Below, one piece after another: positions 1 to 7,911 of a stretch of 64,000 nt of DNA. The stretch is taken from positions 368,674 through 432,673 of the forward strand of contig NZ_JAHBZJ010000002.1 in NCBI RefSeq assembly GCF_019635455.1. Direction: 5' to 3'. Position 1 is the first letter of the stretch, and each line of letters starts with the position of its first letter. This DNA is from Sphingomonas sp. (lineage in GTDB: Bacteria; Pseudomonadota; Alphaproteobacteria; Sphingomonadales; Sphingomonadaceae). The notes beneath the pieces are model-generated. The model ran no database searches. It worked only from the letters and a program-made list of their open reading frames with translations, and was not told the DNA's origin. The translations under genes and the position numbers were made by a program.

Positions 1-2291
1 CGCAGGCCAAGGCCGAGCCATGCGATCGCCAGCAGCAGGAGCGCGACCGAATAGGCCGCGTTCTCGCCGCTGGAGATCGGGCCGGTGAGGACCGCGCCGT
101 GCGTCGCCTGACGGACTGCGGCGAGCGCGGCGGCGAGCGCGAGCGCCATGCCGGTCGCGCGCCATGCCTGCCCGCTCGCGAATGTCCAGGCCAGGCCGGC
201 GGCGAGCGCGAGGTGGATTACCGCGACATTGAGGAGCGGGATGCCGTCGACATCCTGCGCGACCCATAGCGGGTTGAGCAGGAGCAGGTCGAACCAGATG
301 ATCCGCGCCAGACCAAGGATGAAGAGCGAGGTGGCCAGTCGCACCAGCGGCGGATGCCGGTGTGCGAGCCAGCCGCCGACCAGCAGCCCCTGTGTGATGA
401 ACGCCCGTTCGAAAAAGCCGTGCCGGGTGAACGCCGTGGTGTCGCCGATCGCGAGCGGGAGCTTGGCGAGATGATAGAGCAGCATCAGCCCGATGGCGGT
501 AGCGACGGCGAGAACGGTCGCGCGCTGCCGCCCGAATTGGCGCGGATCGACCGAGAGTAGCGTGGCGGCGGCGGCCGGGAGAAACAGGTCGCGCAGCGAA
601 TCGCTGAGGGCGGGCAGCCGGGCGAAGGCAAGGTGTTCGCCGATGAGCGAATCGATGAGAAGCCCGGCATAGGCGCCAAGCGGCCCATATCCGGCGACCA
701 GGGCGGCGAGCAGCGCCACGGCAGGCAAGCCGAACAATGCCGGATCCCCCACGCGCCGCGCCCACAGGCCGAGCGCAAGCGCGACGAGGGCGAGCGGGAT
801 GGCGAGCCGATCCCATCCGACGAGATGCCCCGCCGCGACCGTCACCAGCGTGGCCGCCAGGAAGGCGCCAAGGATCAGCCCGGGGTCGCGCGTGCCGGAT
901 TGGTCCCGGCGTCGCCAGCTGATCCATCCCGCCAGCGTGGCGGCGGCGGACAGAAGCGCAGCCCATTGCCCGTCGCCAAGGCGCGGGCTGGCGAGCAGGT
1001 CGGCGATCAGCACCGGACCGGCAGCGCCGCCGAGCGCCAGAATCGCCCAGGCACGCGAACGGGCAAGGAGCAGTGCGCCGGGGATAGCGAAGATCGCCGC
1101 GACGGCCACCGTCGCGAAGAGAGAAGTGCCGTGCGGTTCGCCGAACAGGCCGAACCCGACCAGCAGCAGTGCGAGGCCAAGCGCGGCGAGCGCGCCGGGA
1201 ATATAGCGCGCATCCCGCCAGGCCAGGACGAGCGTGGCGGCCGCCAGCGCGAGGTAGAAGCTCCAGGCGAGCGGGCTGAAATCGAGTGCGGGGGCAAAGG
1301 CCAGCAGCTGCGCGAGGCCGCCCGCGAGCGGCGCCAGCCGCAGCCACGCCGCCTCGACCCCGGCGCGTGGCAGCGCCAGCGTCGCGCCGACCGCAAGCAC
1401 GAGCACGAACGCCGCCGCGCCGGCCAGCGCACTCCCCGCGAGCACGAACAACAGGAAATTCACCCATCCAAAGCCGGCCAGCGTCGCCGCGACCGCCAGC
1501 CACGCCCATCCGCGCTGGATCGCCAGGCCGAACAGCGCGCCGGTGAACAGCGTGAGATAGACCAGCAGTGGACCGATCCCCGCCGCATCATAGCCGGCGA
1601 CAAGCGGTGCAAGAAAGCCGCCCGCAAGTGCCAGCACCGCCGTCGGCGGCCCATGCCGCAGCGCGAGGACAAGGCCGGCACCGGTCACCGCGATCATCAC
1701 GACGAAGGCGGGGAGCGGCGCGATGAAGTGATAAAGGGCGGCGGCGATGTAGAGCGTGCCATATGCGCTCGCGATGCCAGCGCCCGCCAGTGCCTGGGCG
1801 ATGCGGGGATCGGAACGGGTGAGGGTGGCGCGGTGCGCAACCTCGCTCCCCGCGACGAGCACCACCGAGAAGGCCGCCGCGAGCGCGGTGCGGACGCCTG
1901 GCCCGAGCAGCCCGGACTCGACCGAGTAGCGGACGAGGAAGAATCCCGCCGCGACCAGTGCGATGGCGCCGATCCACACCGGAAGACGGGCGCCGACGAG
2001 CGATTCGAGGTTGAGCCGGGCCATTGCTGCCTCTGGCTCGGGCGCGGGCGGTCCGGGCGGGGCAGTGGATTCGGGTGGCGCAGTGGGGGTCGCGACCCAT
2101 GCGTCGGCGCGCTCGCGCTGCGCCGCCGGTGCTTCATCCGGTGCGTCGGCGGGCGGTGGCGTGGCGGCCGGGGCGAAGGCGCCGACCCGTTCGAGCCGAT
2201 CGAGTCGCCGGCGCAGATCGCGCAACCGCTGTCCCTGCGCTGCCAGCATGACGCCGAGCACGACGACGGCGAAGAACAGAAGGCCCGACAT
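1..2291 (-). CDS. DUF2339 family polytopic membrane protein (partial, C-terminus outside window)
   Basis: Reading the minus strand from ATG at 2291 gives about 763 residues without a stop to the window edge. The N-terminus (MSGLLFFAVVVLGVMLAAQ) is one membrane segment. It is followed by a basic, heptad-like stretch (RLRDLRRRLDRLERV), a Pro/Ala-rich linker, and then more than a dozen hydrophobic segments rich in Ala and Leu. This is the layout of DUF2339 inner-membrane proteins, which usually run to 900-1000 residues, so part of the C-terminus is missing. A Shine-Dalgarno AAGGGG lies just upstream of 2291, which favours this ATG over the in-frame ATG at 2342. The function of the family is not established. 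It is divergent from the dapF-like gene, with about 76 bp between them. Confidence 0.8.
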   Translation of the reverse strand, partial: MSGLLFFAVVVLGVMLAAQGQRLRDLRRRLDRLERVGAFAPAATPPPADAPDEAPAAQRERADAWVATPTAPPESTAPPGPPAPEPEAAMARLNLESLVGARLPVWIGAIALVAAGFFLVRYSVESGLLGPGVRTALAAAFSVVLVAGSEVAHRATLTRSDPRIAQALAGAGIASAYGTLYIAAALYHFIAPLPAFVVMIAVTGAGLVLALRHGPPTAVLALAGGFLAPLVAGYDAAGIGPLLVYLTLFTGALFGLAIQRGWAWLAVAATLAGFGWVNFLLFVLAGSALAGAAAFVLVLAVGATLALPRAGVEAAWLRLAPLAGGLAQLLAFAPALDFSPLAWSFYLALAAATLVLAWRDARYIPGALAALGLALLLVGFGLFGEPHGTSLFATVAVAAIFAIPGALLLARSRAWAILALGGAAGPVLIADLLASPRLGDGQWAALLSAAATLAGWISWRRRDQSGTRDPGLILGAFLAATLVTVAAGHLVGWDRLAIPLALVALALGLWARRVGDPALFGLPAVALLAALVAGYGPLGAYAGLLIDSLIGEHLAFARLPALSDSLRDLFLPAAAATLLSVDPRQFGRQRATVLAVATAIGLMLLYHLAKLPLAIGDTTAFTRHGFFERAFITQGLLVGGWLAHRHPPLVRLATSLFILGLARIIWFDLLLLNPLWVAQDVDGIPLLNVAVIHLALAAGLAWTFASGQAWRATGMALALAAALAAVRQATHGAVLTGPISSGENAAYSVALLLLAIAWLGLGL

Positions 2292-2367
2292 CGTCCCCTT
2301 TTCGCAGGGCAGGCCGATACGCGCCAGCGCAATCGCGCCCATTGCCGCCGTCCGGAGCGGCGCCTAG

Positions 2368-3315
2368 ATGCAGGGGATGCGGTTCGAGTTCATCAAATGC
2401 CATGGTTCGGGCAATGATTTCTGTCTGATCGACGCGCGCGATCACGCGGTGGAGTCCGGCGCCTGGTCGCGGGTCGCGCGGACGCTGTGCGATCGCGGCG
2501 GCCCGGTCGGTGCCGATGGGATTCTGTTGCTGAAACAAGGGGATAGGTCGCACGCATTTGGATTTTCGGTGGTCAATGCGGATGGATCGGAACCCGAGAC
2601 GTGCCTGAACGGCCTGCGTTGCGGGGCGCGGGCGGGGTTTGAGGCATTCGGCATCGATGCGGCGCGGGTGAAGCTGAAGACCAGCAGCGCGCAGGTTGCG
2701 CGCGAAACCGACCTGGCACCGGGCGTGGCGACGGTGCGGACGACGGTGGGGCCGGTGGCGGTCGGCCCGGCGGCGATCGGGCTGCGCGTAGCGGGAAGTG
2801 GAATCGAGATGGAGGTGCCGGGGCTGCCGAGCGGGCGCCGTTTCACCGCCGTGTCGATGCCCAACCCCCATCTGATCGCGTTCGTCGATACGGTGGATGT
2901 CGCGGAGCTGCGCGCGCTGGGCGATTGGTGCGAATCGGGTCCGGCGCTGTTGGCGGACCGTGCGAATGTGAGCTTTGTCGAGCTGCGTGGAGAGGATCTG
3001 TTCGTCCAGACCTATGAGCGCGGGGTCGGGCTGACCAATGCGTGCGGCACCGCGATGGCGGCATCGACCCACGCCGCCGGCCTGACCGGCCGGCTGGCGT
3101 TCGGCCGCGAGCGGACGGTCTTCAATCCCGGCGGCCGCGTGCGTGTACGTGCCGAGGGGCCGGGCGGCGGAGACATTGTGAGCATCGCGGGCAATGCGAC
3201 GTTCGAATGGGACGGCGTGATCGAGATCGACATTGCCACCGGAGCGGCCGGCCCGCTGGAGGTGGTGCGGCGTCGCGAGGACGAGATCGCGGCCTGGGCC
3301 AGCCTGAGCGGGTGA
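2368..3315 (+). CDS. dapF: DapF-family epimerase (diaminopimelate epimerase-like, divergent)
   Basis: The 315-residue protein has the two-lobed DapF signature. The N-lobe contains HGSGNDF and NADGSE followed by a catalytic-position Cys79 in ETCLNGLRC; the C-lobe contains ERG then Cys226 in TNACGTA. DapF interconverts LL- and meso-diaminopimelate with two cysteines in the cytoplasm (lysine and peptidoglycan precursors). Both cysteines are present, but the usual CGNG is CLNG, and the GE-T before the second Cys is GLT. It is also longer than the typical 275 residues. It may therefore be a DapF paralogue acting on another amino acid. A GGAG at about 2354 fits the start at 2368; 2377 is an alternative ATG. 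Confidence 0.75.
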   Translation: MQGMRFEFIKCHGSGNDFCLIDARDHAVESGAWSRVARTLCDRGGPVGADGILLLKQGDRSHAFGFSVVNADGSEPETCLNGLRCGARAGFEAFGIDAARVKLKTSSAQVARETDLAPGVATVRTTVGPVAVGPAAIGLRVAGSGIEMEVPGLPSGRRFTAVSMPNPHLIAFVDTVDVAELRALGDWCESGPALLADRANVSFVELRGEDLFVQTYERGVGLTNACGTAMAASTHAAGLTGRLAFGRERTVFNPGGRVRVRAEGPGGGDIVSIAGNATFEWDGVIEIDIATGAAGPLEVVRRREDEIAAWASLSG

Positions 3316-3336
3316 TCCCGACCGGCGCGCCCGCGA

Positions 3337-3726
3337 TCAGCGTGCGGCGGGTTTTGCCGGCTTCCGTGCCGTCTTTGGCGGGTCGCCGTCGATCTTTACG
3401 AGCGAATCGAGCTGGCAGCGTTGGCCGTTGCCGAGCAGGACCGTCGAGAAACGATCGACCGCGCTGGCGCCGGCAGGACTGTTGAACGCGATTCGCCAGG
3501 TCCAGGGAAGGTCATCGCACGGCGCAAAGAAGGTGCCGCGATACCATTGACGCCCGGCGCGCAGATAAATGGCGTGCCGATCCTCCGCGCGGAAATCGCG
3601 GATCATGCTCGCGAAGGGGATGCGCGCCTCGACCGGTGTGGCGGGGGCGGGCGGCGGTGTCTGGCCGATGGCGGGAAGCGCCGCGGCGGCCAGGATAAGG
3701 GCGAGGTTGGCGATCATGCCTGCCAC
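3337..3726 (-). CDS. small exported protein, possibly DUF6491-like
   Basis: A 129-residue minus-strand protein with a signal peptide (hydrophobic stretch ANLALILAAAALPAIGQ, then a Pro-rich mature N-terminus). The mature part has the pattern IPFA..IRDF, IYLR...QWY, a Cys in APCDDLPW, D-R-F-S and a second Cys (QRCQLDSL). This resembles the short periplasmic DUF6491 proteins, with two cysteines that could pair. The tail is Lys/Pro/Ala-rich. ATG at 3717 is an equally good start just before the signal peptide. No specific function is assigned. It points away from the GTA-like module. Confidence 0.55.
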   Translation of the reverse strand: MAGMIANLALILAAAALPAIGQTPPPAPATPVEARIPFASMIRDFRAEDRHAIYLRAGRQWYRGTFFAPCDDLPWTWRIAFNSPAGASAVDRFSTVLLGNGQRCQLDSLVKIDGDPPKTARKPAKPAAR

Positions 3727-4033
3727 CCTGTCGGATGCAGGCTGAACGACAGCTGAGCAGCCTCATGTATGTCGGCGCGAAAAAACAGGATATAACCATA
3801 TAGGAACATTATTCTTGACAACGTCACGCTGATATGGCACATGAGGTGAACGCTGAGGAATTGCGGGTCGGGGAGTTCCGGTGGTCGGATCGCCCGGGAT
3901 TGGCGGGGGCCGGCATGTGATGGCCGGCCCGGTATCTGCATTCGGCGGCATCTGACTGATCGGCGGGAAGACCGGGCCGGGGCGACGTCGCCAGCCGGCC
4001 CTTTGCCATGGCATTTTTCGGGGGAGAAGGCGG
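3727..4033. other. 307-bp intergenic region: AT-rich island and structured leader
   Basis: No gene is seen. The segment about 3770-3840 is markedly A/T-rich compared with the surroundings and holds a perfect TTGACA at 3815-3820, without a good -10 at 17 bp. Further downstream are two strong G+C hairpins: 3907-3930 with 8-bp arms GGGCCGGC/GCCGGCCC around an 8-nt loop, and 3974-4001 where GGGCCGG-GGCGAC pairs with GTCGCC-(AG)-CCGGCCC. The second ends about 32 nt before the small-terminase-like start. The region probably carries divergent promoters and an untranslated leader. Confidence 0.5.
3907..4001 (+). promoter_or_regulatory. two-hairpin leader upstream of the packaging genes
   Basis: Two inverted repeats lie in tandem. 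Arms 3907-3914/3923-3930 form a perfect 8-bp stem. Arms 3974-3986/3987-4001 form a 13-bp stem with an AG bulge and an ACGT loop. They sit between the AT-rich island and the ribosome site (GGAGAAGG, 4023-4030) of the first packaging gene. No poly-U follows the second stem directly; TTTTT appears only at about 4013. A terminator/attenuator, an RNA-stability element or a protein-binding leader are all possible. Confidence 0.35.
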
Positions 4034-4591
4034 ATGGGGACGCGGCGCGCCTATACCGATCCGGCGCACGCGCCGTTCGACCAGAAGCGCAAATGGGTCC
4101 GCTGGACCAAGGCGATGCGCGAGACGTTTCTCGACCACCTGGCCGCCACCTGCAACGTGCGCGAATCGGCGGCGGTGATCGGGGTGATCCCCGGATCGGT
4201 CTATGCGCTGCGCCGGCGCGAGCCACGCTTTGCGGCGCAATGGGACGAGGCGCTGGCGCTGGGATATCAGATGCTGGAGACGCTGGCGGTGGGACACGTC
4301 CTTGCCGGCGGCGGCATCAAGGACAAGCTGACCGCCGGCGTCGATCCGACGGCGGGGCCGATCGACCTGGAGGCCGCGTTCCGCCTGCTGACCGTGCATC
4401 GCAACGCGCCGGGCAAGCCGCGCCGGAACAGAGGCCCGGTGTTCGCGGAACCCGAGCAGACCGACCAGGTGCTGCTGGCAAAGCTGAAGCAGATCGAGGC
4501 GCGTCGGATGCGCGACGCGGCGGCGGCCCCCGGCCCCGCCCCCGCGCGTTCCGATCCGCGACCCCCCGCTAACGGGCCGGAGCCGGCATGA
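4034..4591 (+). CDS. small terminase-like protein of the GTA/prophage-like module
   Basis: The 185-residue protein begins 4 nt after a strong GGAGAAGG. Its N-terminal half reads as a helix-turn-helix: KAMRETFLDHLAATCNVRES then AAVIGVIPGSVYALRRREP, ending in FAAQWDEALALGYQML. This is the usual form of a DNA-recognising small terminase in phages and GTAs. The C-terminal third is Pro/Ala/Arg-rich and probably disordered. It overlaps the large terminase by 4 nt (ATGA), so the two are translationally coupled. The identification rests on the HTH-like pattern and the position, not on a well-defined family. It would recognise DNA for packaging. Confidence 0.6.
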   Translation: MGTRRAYTDPAHAPFDQKRKWVRWTKAMRETFLDHLAATCNVRESAAVIGVIPGSVYALRRREPRFAAQWDEALALGYQMLETLAVGHVLAGGGIKDKLTAGVDPTAGPIDLEAAFRLLTVHRNAPGKPRRNRGPVFAEPEQTDQVLLAKLKQIEARRMRDAAAAPGPAPARSDPRPPANGPEPA

Positions 4592-5934
4592 CCGGCGAAC
4601 GCGCGAATGAGGTCGATCGCACCACAGTTTCGATCCATGCGCTGATCGACAGAATCCTGGCGCTGCCGGACGACGAGCGGGGCATCGCGATCCGCGCGAT
4701 GACCGTGCCGATGCGGCGCGAGCTGGCTGCACGCTGGCACGCATGGGCGCATGCCGGACAGACCGCGCCACCGGGCGATTGGCGGGTGTGGCTGATCCGT
4801 GCGGGGCGGGGCTTCGGCAAGACGCGTGCCGGCAGCGAATGGGTGCATGCGATGGCGCACGCGCATCCAGGCGCGCGGATCGCGCTGGTCGGTGCGACGT
4901 TGGACGAGGTGCGGCGCGTGATGATCGAGGGGCGCGCCGGCCTGATCGCCACGGCGCGCGGCGACCGCGCGCCGGCATGGCGGGCGACGGCGCGCGAATT
5001 GCTGTTTTCCTCCGGGGCGGTGGCGACGCCCTTTTCGGCCGAATCGCCGGAGGGATTGCGTGGGCCGGAACATCATTTCGCCTGGTGCGACGAACTGGGC
5101 AAATGGGGTCGCGGCGGCGAGGCGGCGTGGGACAATCTGATGATGGGCATGCGCGGCGGTGAGCGACCCCGGCTGCTGGTGACGACGACGCCGCGCCCGA
5201 CGCACCTGATGCGGCGGGTGATGGCGCTGCCCGGGGTGGTCGAAACGCTGGGGCGCACCCGTGACAATCCGTTCCTGCCGCAAAGCTTCGTCGCGGCGAT
5301 GGAGGCGGAATATGGCGGCACGCGCCTGGGCCGGCAGGAACTGGACGGCGAGATGATCGAGGATGTCGCCGGCGCGTTGTGGACGTGGGCGATGATCGAG
5401 CGCTGTCGGGGACCGGTGCCGATGTCGGTCGAGCGCGTGGTGGTCGGCGTCGATCCGCCGGCCAGCGCGACCGGCGATGCCTGTGGGATCGTTGCGGTGG
5501 CGCTGGACGGTGCGGGAATCGCGCATGTGCTGGCGGATGCGAGCGTCGTCGGCGAACGTCCCGAAGGATGGGCGCGGGCGGTCGCCGCCTGTGCCGGCGC
5601 AGTGGGTGCCGACCGGGTGGTCGCCGAGAAGAATCAGGGCGGCGACATGGTGCGCAGCGTACTGCGCGCCGCCGACGTGGCGATGCCGGTCAAGCTGGTC
5701 CATGCGAGCCGGGGGAAGGCGGCGCGGGCAGAACCGGTGGCGGCACTCTATGAGGCCGGACGGGTGCGGCACGCCGGTCGCTTTCCGCAACTGGAGGATG
5801 AACTGTGCGGACTGACGACCGGCGGGGGCTATGAAGGGCCGGGCCGATCGCCCGACCGCGCGGACGCGCTGGTGTGGGCGGTGAGCGAATTGATGCTGGA
5901 GCGGGGCGGACGGGCGGCGGTACGCGGGATGTGA
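4588..5934 (+). CDS. terminase large subunit (DNA-packaging ATPase/nuclease), GTA type
   Basis: The 448-residue protein is complete. The Walker A is IRAGRGFGKTRAG (residues 70-82) and the Walker B is HFAWCDELGKW with Asp168-Glu169. TTTPRP at 200-204 fits the ATPase coupling motif. The C-terminal RNase H-fold nuclease has VVGVDPP (Asp289), VVAEKNQGGD (Glu347) and SPDRADALVWA (Asp423, Asp426). It would pump DNA into preformed heads and cut it. In RcGTA-type clusters this gene is followed directly by the portal gene. Here two cellular genes and a terminator-like repeat intervene. No frame damage is visible although its partners are deleted. Confidence 0.92.
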   Translation: MTGERANEVDRTTVSIHALIDRILALPDDERGIAIRAMTVPMRRELAARWHAWAHAGQTAPPGDWRVWLIRAGRGFGKTRAGSEWVHAMAHAHPGARIALVGATLDEVRRVMIEGRAGLIATARGDRAPAWRATARELLFSSGAVATPFSAESPEGLRGPEHHFAWCDELGKWGRGGEAAWDNLMMGMRGGERPRLLVTTTPRPTHLMRRVMALPGVVETLGRTRDNPFLPQSFVAAMEAEYGGTRLGRQELDGEMIEDVAGALWTWAMIERCRGPVPMSVERVVVGVDPPASATGDACGIVAVALDGAGIAHVLADASVVGERPEGWARAVAACAGAVGADRVVAEKNQGGDMVRSVLRAADVAMPVKLVHASRGKAARAEPVAALYEAGRVRHAGRFPQLEDELCGLTTGGGYEGPGRSPDRADALVWAVSELMLERGGRAAVRGM

Positions 5935-5952
5935 CGGCCGACGATCGAGGCG

Positions 5953-6015
5953 TCGCCCCGATCCGCGCGCCGGCGCGCGTGTCACCGCGGTCTAACGGCG
6001 TATCGGGGCGATTTT
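5953..6015 (+). terminator. terminator-like inverted repeat after terminase gene
   Basis: Perfect 10-bp arms TCGCCCCGAT (5953-5962) and ATCGGGGCGA (6002-6011) are followed at once by TTTT. The long loop contains its own palindrome around GCGCGCCGGCGCGC. It lies 18 bp after the terminase stop. A terminator here would separate the terminase from everything downstream, unlike the single operon of an intact GTA. Confidence 0.45.
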
Positions 6016-6066
6016 CGCCGCGACGCACCTCTAGCCGCGGGGCCGTCCGCTCGCTAAGCCACGCGC

Positions 6067-6795
6067 ATGTGTGTTCTGGCGCTTGCGTGGCGTGCGCATC
6101 CCCACTGGATCCTGGTTGCGGCGGGCAATCGTGACGAGCGGCATGACCGCCCGTCGCTGCCGCTCGGTCGCTGGATGGCGCGAAAGCCGGTGATCGCCGG
6201 CCGCGACGCGCTGGCCGGCGGCACCTGGCTGGGGGTGAGCGAGAGCGGTCGGTTCGCCGCCGTGACCAATGTGCGGGGCGAGGCGCCGGCGCAGGGCGCG
6301 ATGTCGCGCGGCACGCTGGTCACCGATTTCCTGGCGGGCGAGGAGCCGGACGATCTGGCGGGGTATAATCCGTTCAACCTGATCGCCGTCGATGGCGACG
6401 GACCGATGTATATGAGCAACCGTCCCGATCCGGTGCGCCGGCCGCTTTCGCCCGGTTTGCATGGCCTGTCGAACGGGCTGCTGGGAACGTTATGGCCCAA
6501 GACGCTGCGGATGCAGACCGCGTTGCGCGCCTGGCTGGACGAGGGCAGCGCGAATGTCGAGCCGCTGTTCCAGGCACTGGCCGACGCGCGGCCCGCAGGG
6601 GCGGCCGAACGCTATGAACCCGACGCGAACGAGCCGGTCAATTCGCCGGTGTTCATCCGCAACCCGGTCTATGGAACGCGGGCGAGCACCGTGGTGACGG
6701 TCGATCATCTGGGCCGCGGCCTGATCGCGGAGCGGCGGTTCAATGCGACCGGTTCGCTGGAGGGCGAAAGCGTCGTGCGGTTCAGCTGGGGATGA
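6067..6795 (+). CDS. NRDE (TANGO2-family) protein
   Basis: The 242-residue protein starts with MCVLALAW and has the family signature AAGNRDERHDRP (about residues 18-29), where the Cys at position 2 could become N-terminal after Met removal. Later blocks GGTWLGVSESGRFAAVTNVR, GYNPFNLIAVD and HGLSNG are also typical. TANGO2/NRDE proteins are linked to haem and lipid handling, but the biochemical activity is unsettled. It overlaps the next gene by 4 nt. It belongs to the cell, not to a phage, and interrupts the GTA-like module. Confidence 0.85.
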   Translation: MCVLALAWRAHPHWILVAAGNRDERHDRPSLPLGRWMARKPVIAGRDALAGGTWLGVSESGRFAAVTNVRGEAPAQGAMSRGTLVTDFLAGEEPDDLAGYNPFNLIAVDGDGPMYMSNRPDPVRRPLSPGLHGLSNGLLGTLWPKTLRMQTALRAWLDEGSANVEPLFQALADARPAGAAERYEPDANEPVNSPVFIRNPVYGTRASTVVTVDHLGRGLIAERRFNATGSLEGESVVRFSWG

Positions 6796-7460
6796 CGCCC
6801 CGCGAACTGATCGGTGAAGCGGAGGTGCCGGGCGGCGAACCGCTGCGCCTGTTCCGACGGGGCAGCGATTTCATGATCGTGCTCGAGCGCAACGAGCTGA
6901 TGTCGAGCCGGATGAGCGGATCGGAAGAAGCGCTGGCGGAGATGACGCTGGCGCGGCTGAAGCGGCCCGCGTCGTCGCACCTGCTGATCGGCGGATATGG
7001 GATGGGCTTCACGCTGCGCGCGGCGCTCGGGCGGATGGGGGCGGACGGGCGCTGTACCGTTGCCGAGCTGGTGCCGGGGATTATCGAATGGGCGCGCGGG
7101 CCGATGGCGGAACTTGCCGCGGGGTGCCTGGACGATTCGCGCGTCGCGGTGGTGATGGAGGATGTCGGTGCGACGATCGCACGGGCGCGCGGGGCCTATG
7201 ACGCCATCCTGCTCGACGTCGATAACGGGCCGGATGGATTGACGCGATTGGCGAACGACCGGCTCTATACCTTTGCCGGTCTGCGCGCGGCGAGAGCGGC
7301 GCTGAAACCCGGCGGCATTCTGGCCGTGTGGTCGGCGGCACCCGACGACCGGTTTCGCCGGCGCATGGGCGAAGCCGGGTTCAGGGTCGAGGAAGTCGCG
7401 GTGCGCGCGCGTCAGAACGGCAAGGGGCCGCGGCACGTGATCTGGTTCGGCGCGGTTTGA
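6792..7460 (+). CDS. spermidine synthase-like SAM/dcSAM-binding protein
   Basis: A 222-residue Rossmann-fold protein. The nucleotide-binding glycine motif is LLIGGYGMGFTLRAAL, followed by the acidic strand end TVAELVPGI, an ED motif (VVMEDV) and LLDVDNGPDG, in the order seen in spermidine-synthase-like proteins. It lacks the full N-terminal beta-domain of a classical SpeE. Aminopropyltransferase and methyltransferase activities are both possible. It is coupled to the NRDE gene by an ATGA overlap. The start ATG is fixed by that overlap. Confidence 0.7.
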   Translation: MTPRELIGEAEVPGGEPLRLFRRGSDFMIVLERNELMSSRMSGSEEALAEMTLARLKRPASSHLLIGGYGMGFTLRAALGRMGADGRCTVAELVPGIIEWARGPMAELAAGCLDDSRVAVVMEDVGATIARARGAYDAILLDVDNGPDGLTRLANDRLYTFAGLRAARAALKPGGILAVWSAAPDDRFRRRMGEAGFRVEEVAVRARQNGKGPRHVIWFGAV

Positions 7461-7523
7461 GCTGATCCGCTGACGCGGGTTCGCGCCGCGCGATCGCCGG
7501 CAGGCGGGCAAGGGAGACAGTCC

Positions 7524-7911
7524 ATGAAATGGTTCGGGCGGAAGTCCGGGCGCGATGCCTCGCGTCCGGTGTTGGCGCGTGGGCAGAGCGCGCCGGGCAG
7601 CTGGGGAGACTGGCCGCAAACATATGAGGCGCAGATCCGCGCGGGCTACACCGCCAATCCGGTGGCGCAACGCGCGGTGCGGATCGTGGCAGAGGCGGTG
7701 GCATCGGCGCCGCTCAACGCGTCGGACCCGGCGCTGGCGGCATTGGTCAATGCGCGGACGCAGGGCCAGGAGCTGATCCAGGTGGTCGCCGCACAGCTGC
7801 TGCTCCACGGCAACGCCTATATCCAGCTGCTCGGCGATGGAGCGGGGGGCGTCGCCGAGCTGTTCGCGCTGCGGCCGGAGCGGGTGAGCGTCGAGACCGA
7901 TGCGGGCGGAT
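7524..7911 (+). pseudogene. GTA/HK97-type portal protein, N-terminal remnant
   Basis: GGGAG precedes the ATG. The first ~129 codons match the start of an HK97-family portal protein: MKWFGRK, then W..TYEAQIRAGYTANPVAQRAV, IVAEAVASAPL, QLLLHGNAYIQLLGDGAG and ELFALRPERVSVE. Portal proteins form the dodecameric DNA gate of the head and are about 390-400 residues, so only the N-terminal third remains. At about 7905-7911 the homology stops and tail-protein sequence continues in another frame. A single open frame of 481 codons happens to run on to 8969 and would be mis-called as one protein. Confidence 0.75.

Noticed and set aside
633..2417. A 594-codon open frame on the plus strand
   Set aside because: It is antisense to the DUF2339 membrane protein, rich in Arg/Gly/Gln with no domain, and is a typical shadow frame in high-G+C DNA.
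3815..3843. Full sigma-70 promoter at TTGACA
   Set aside because: The -35 hexamer is perfect but no acceptable -10 lies 16-18 bp downstream, so it is not listed as a promoter.
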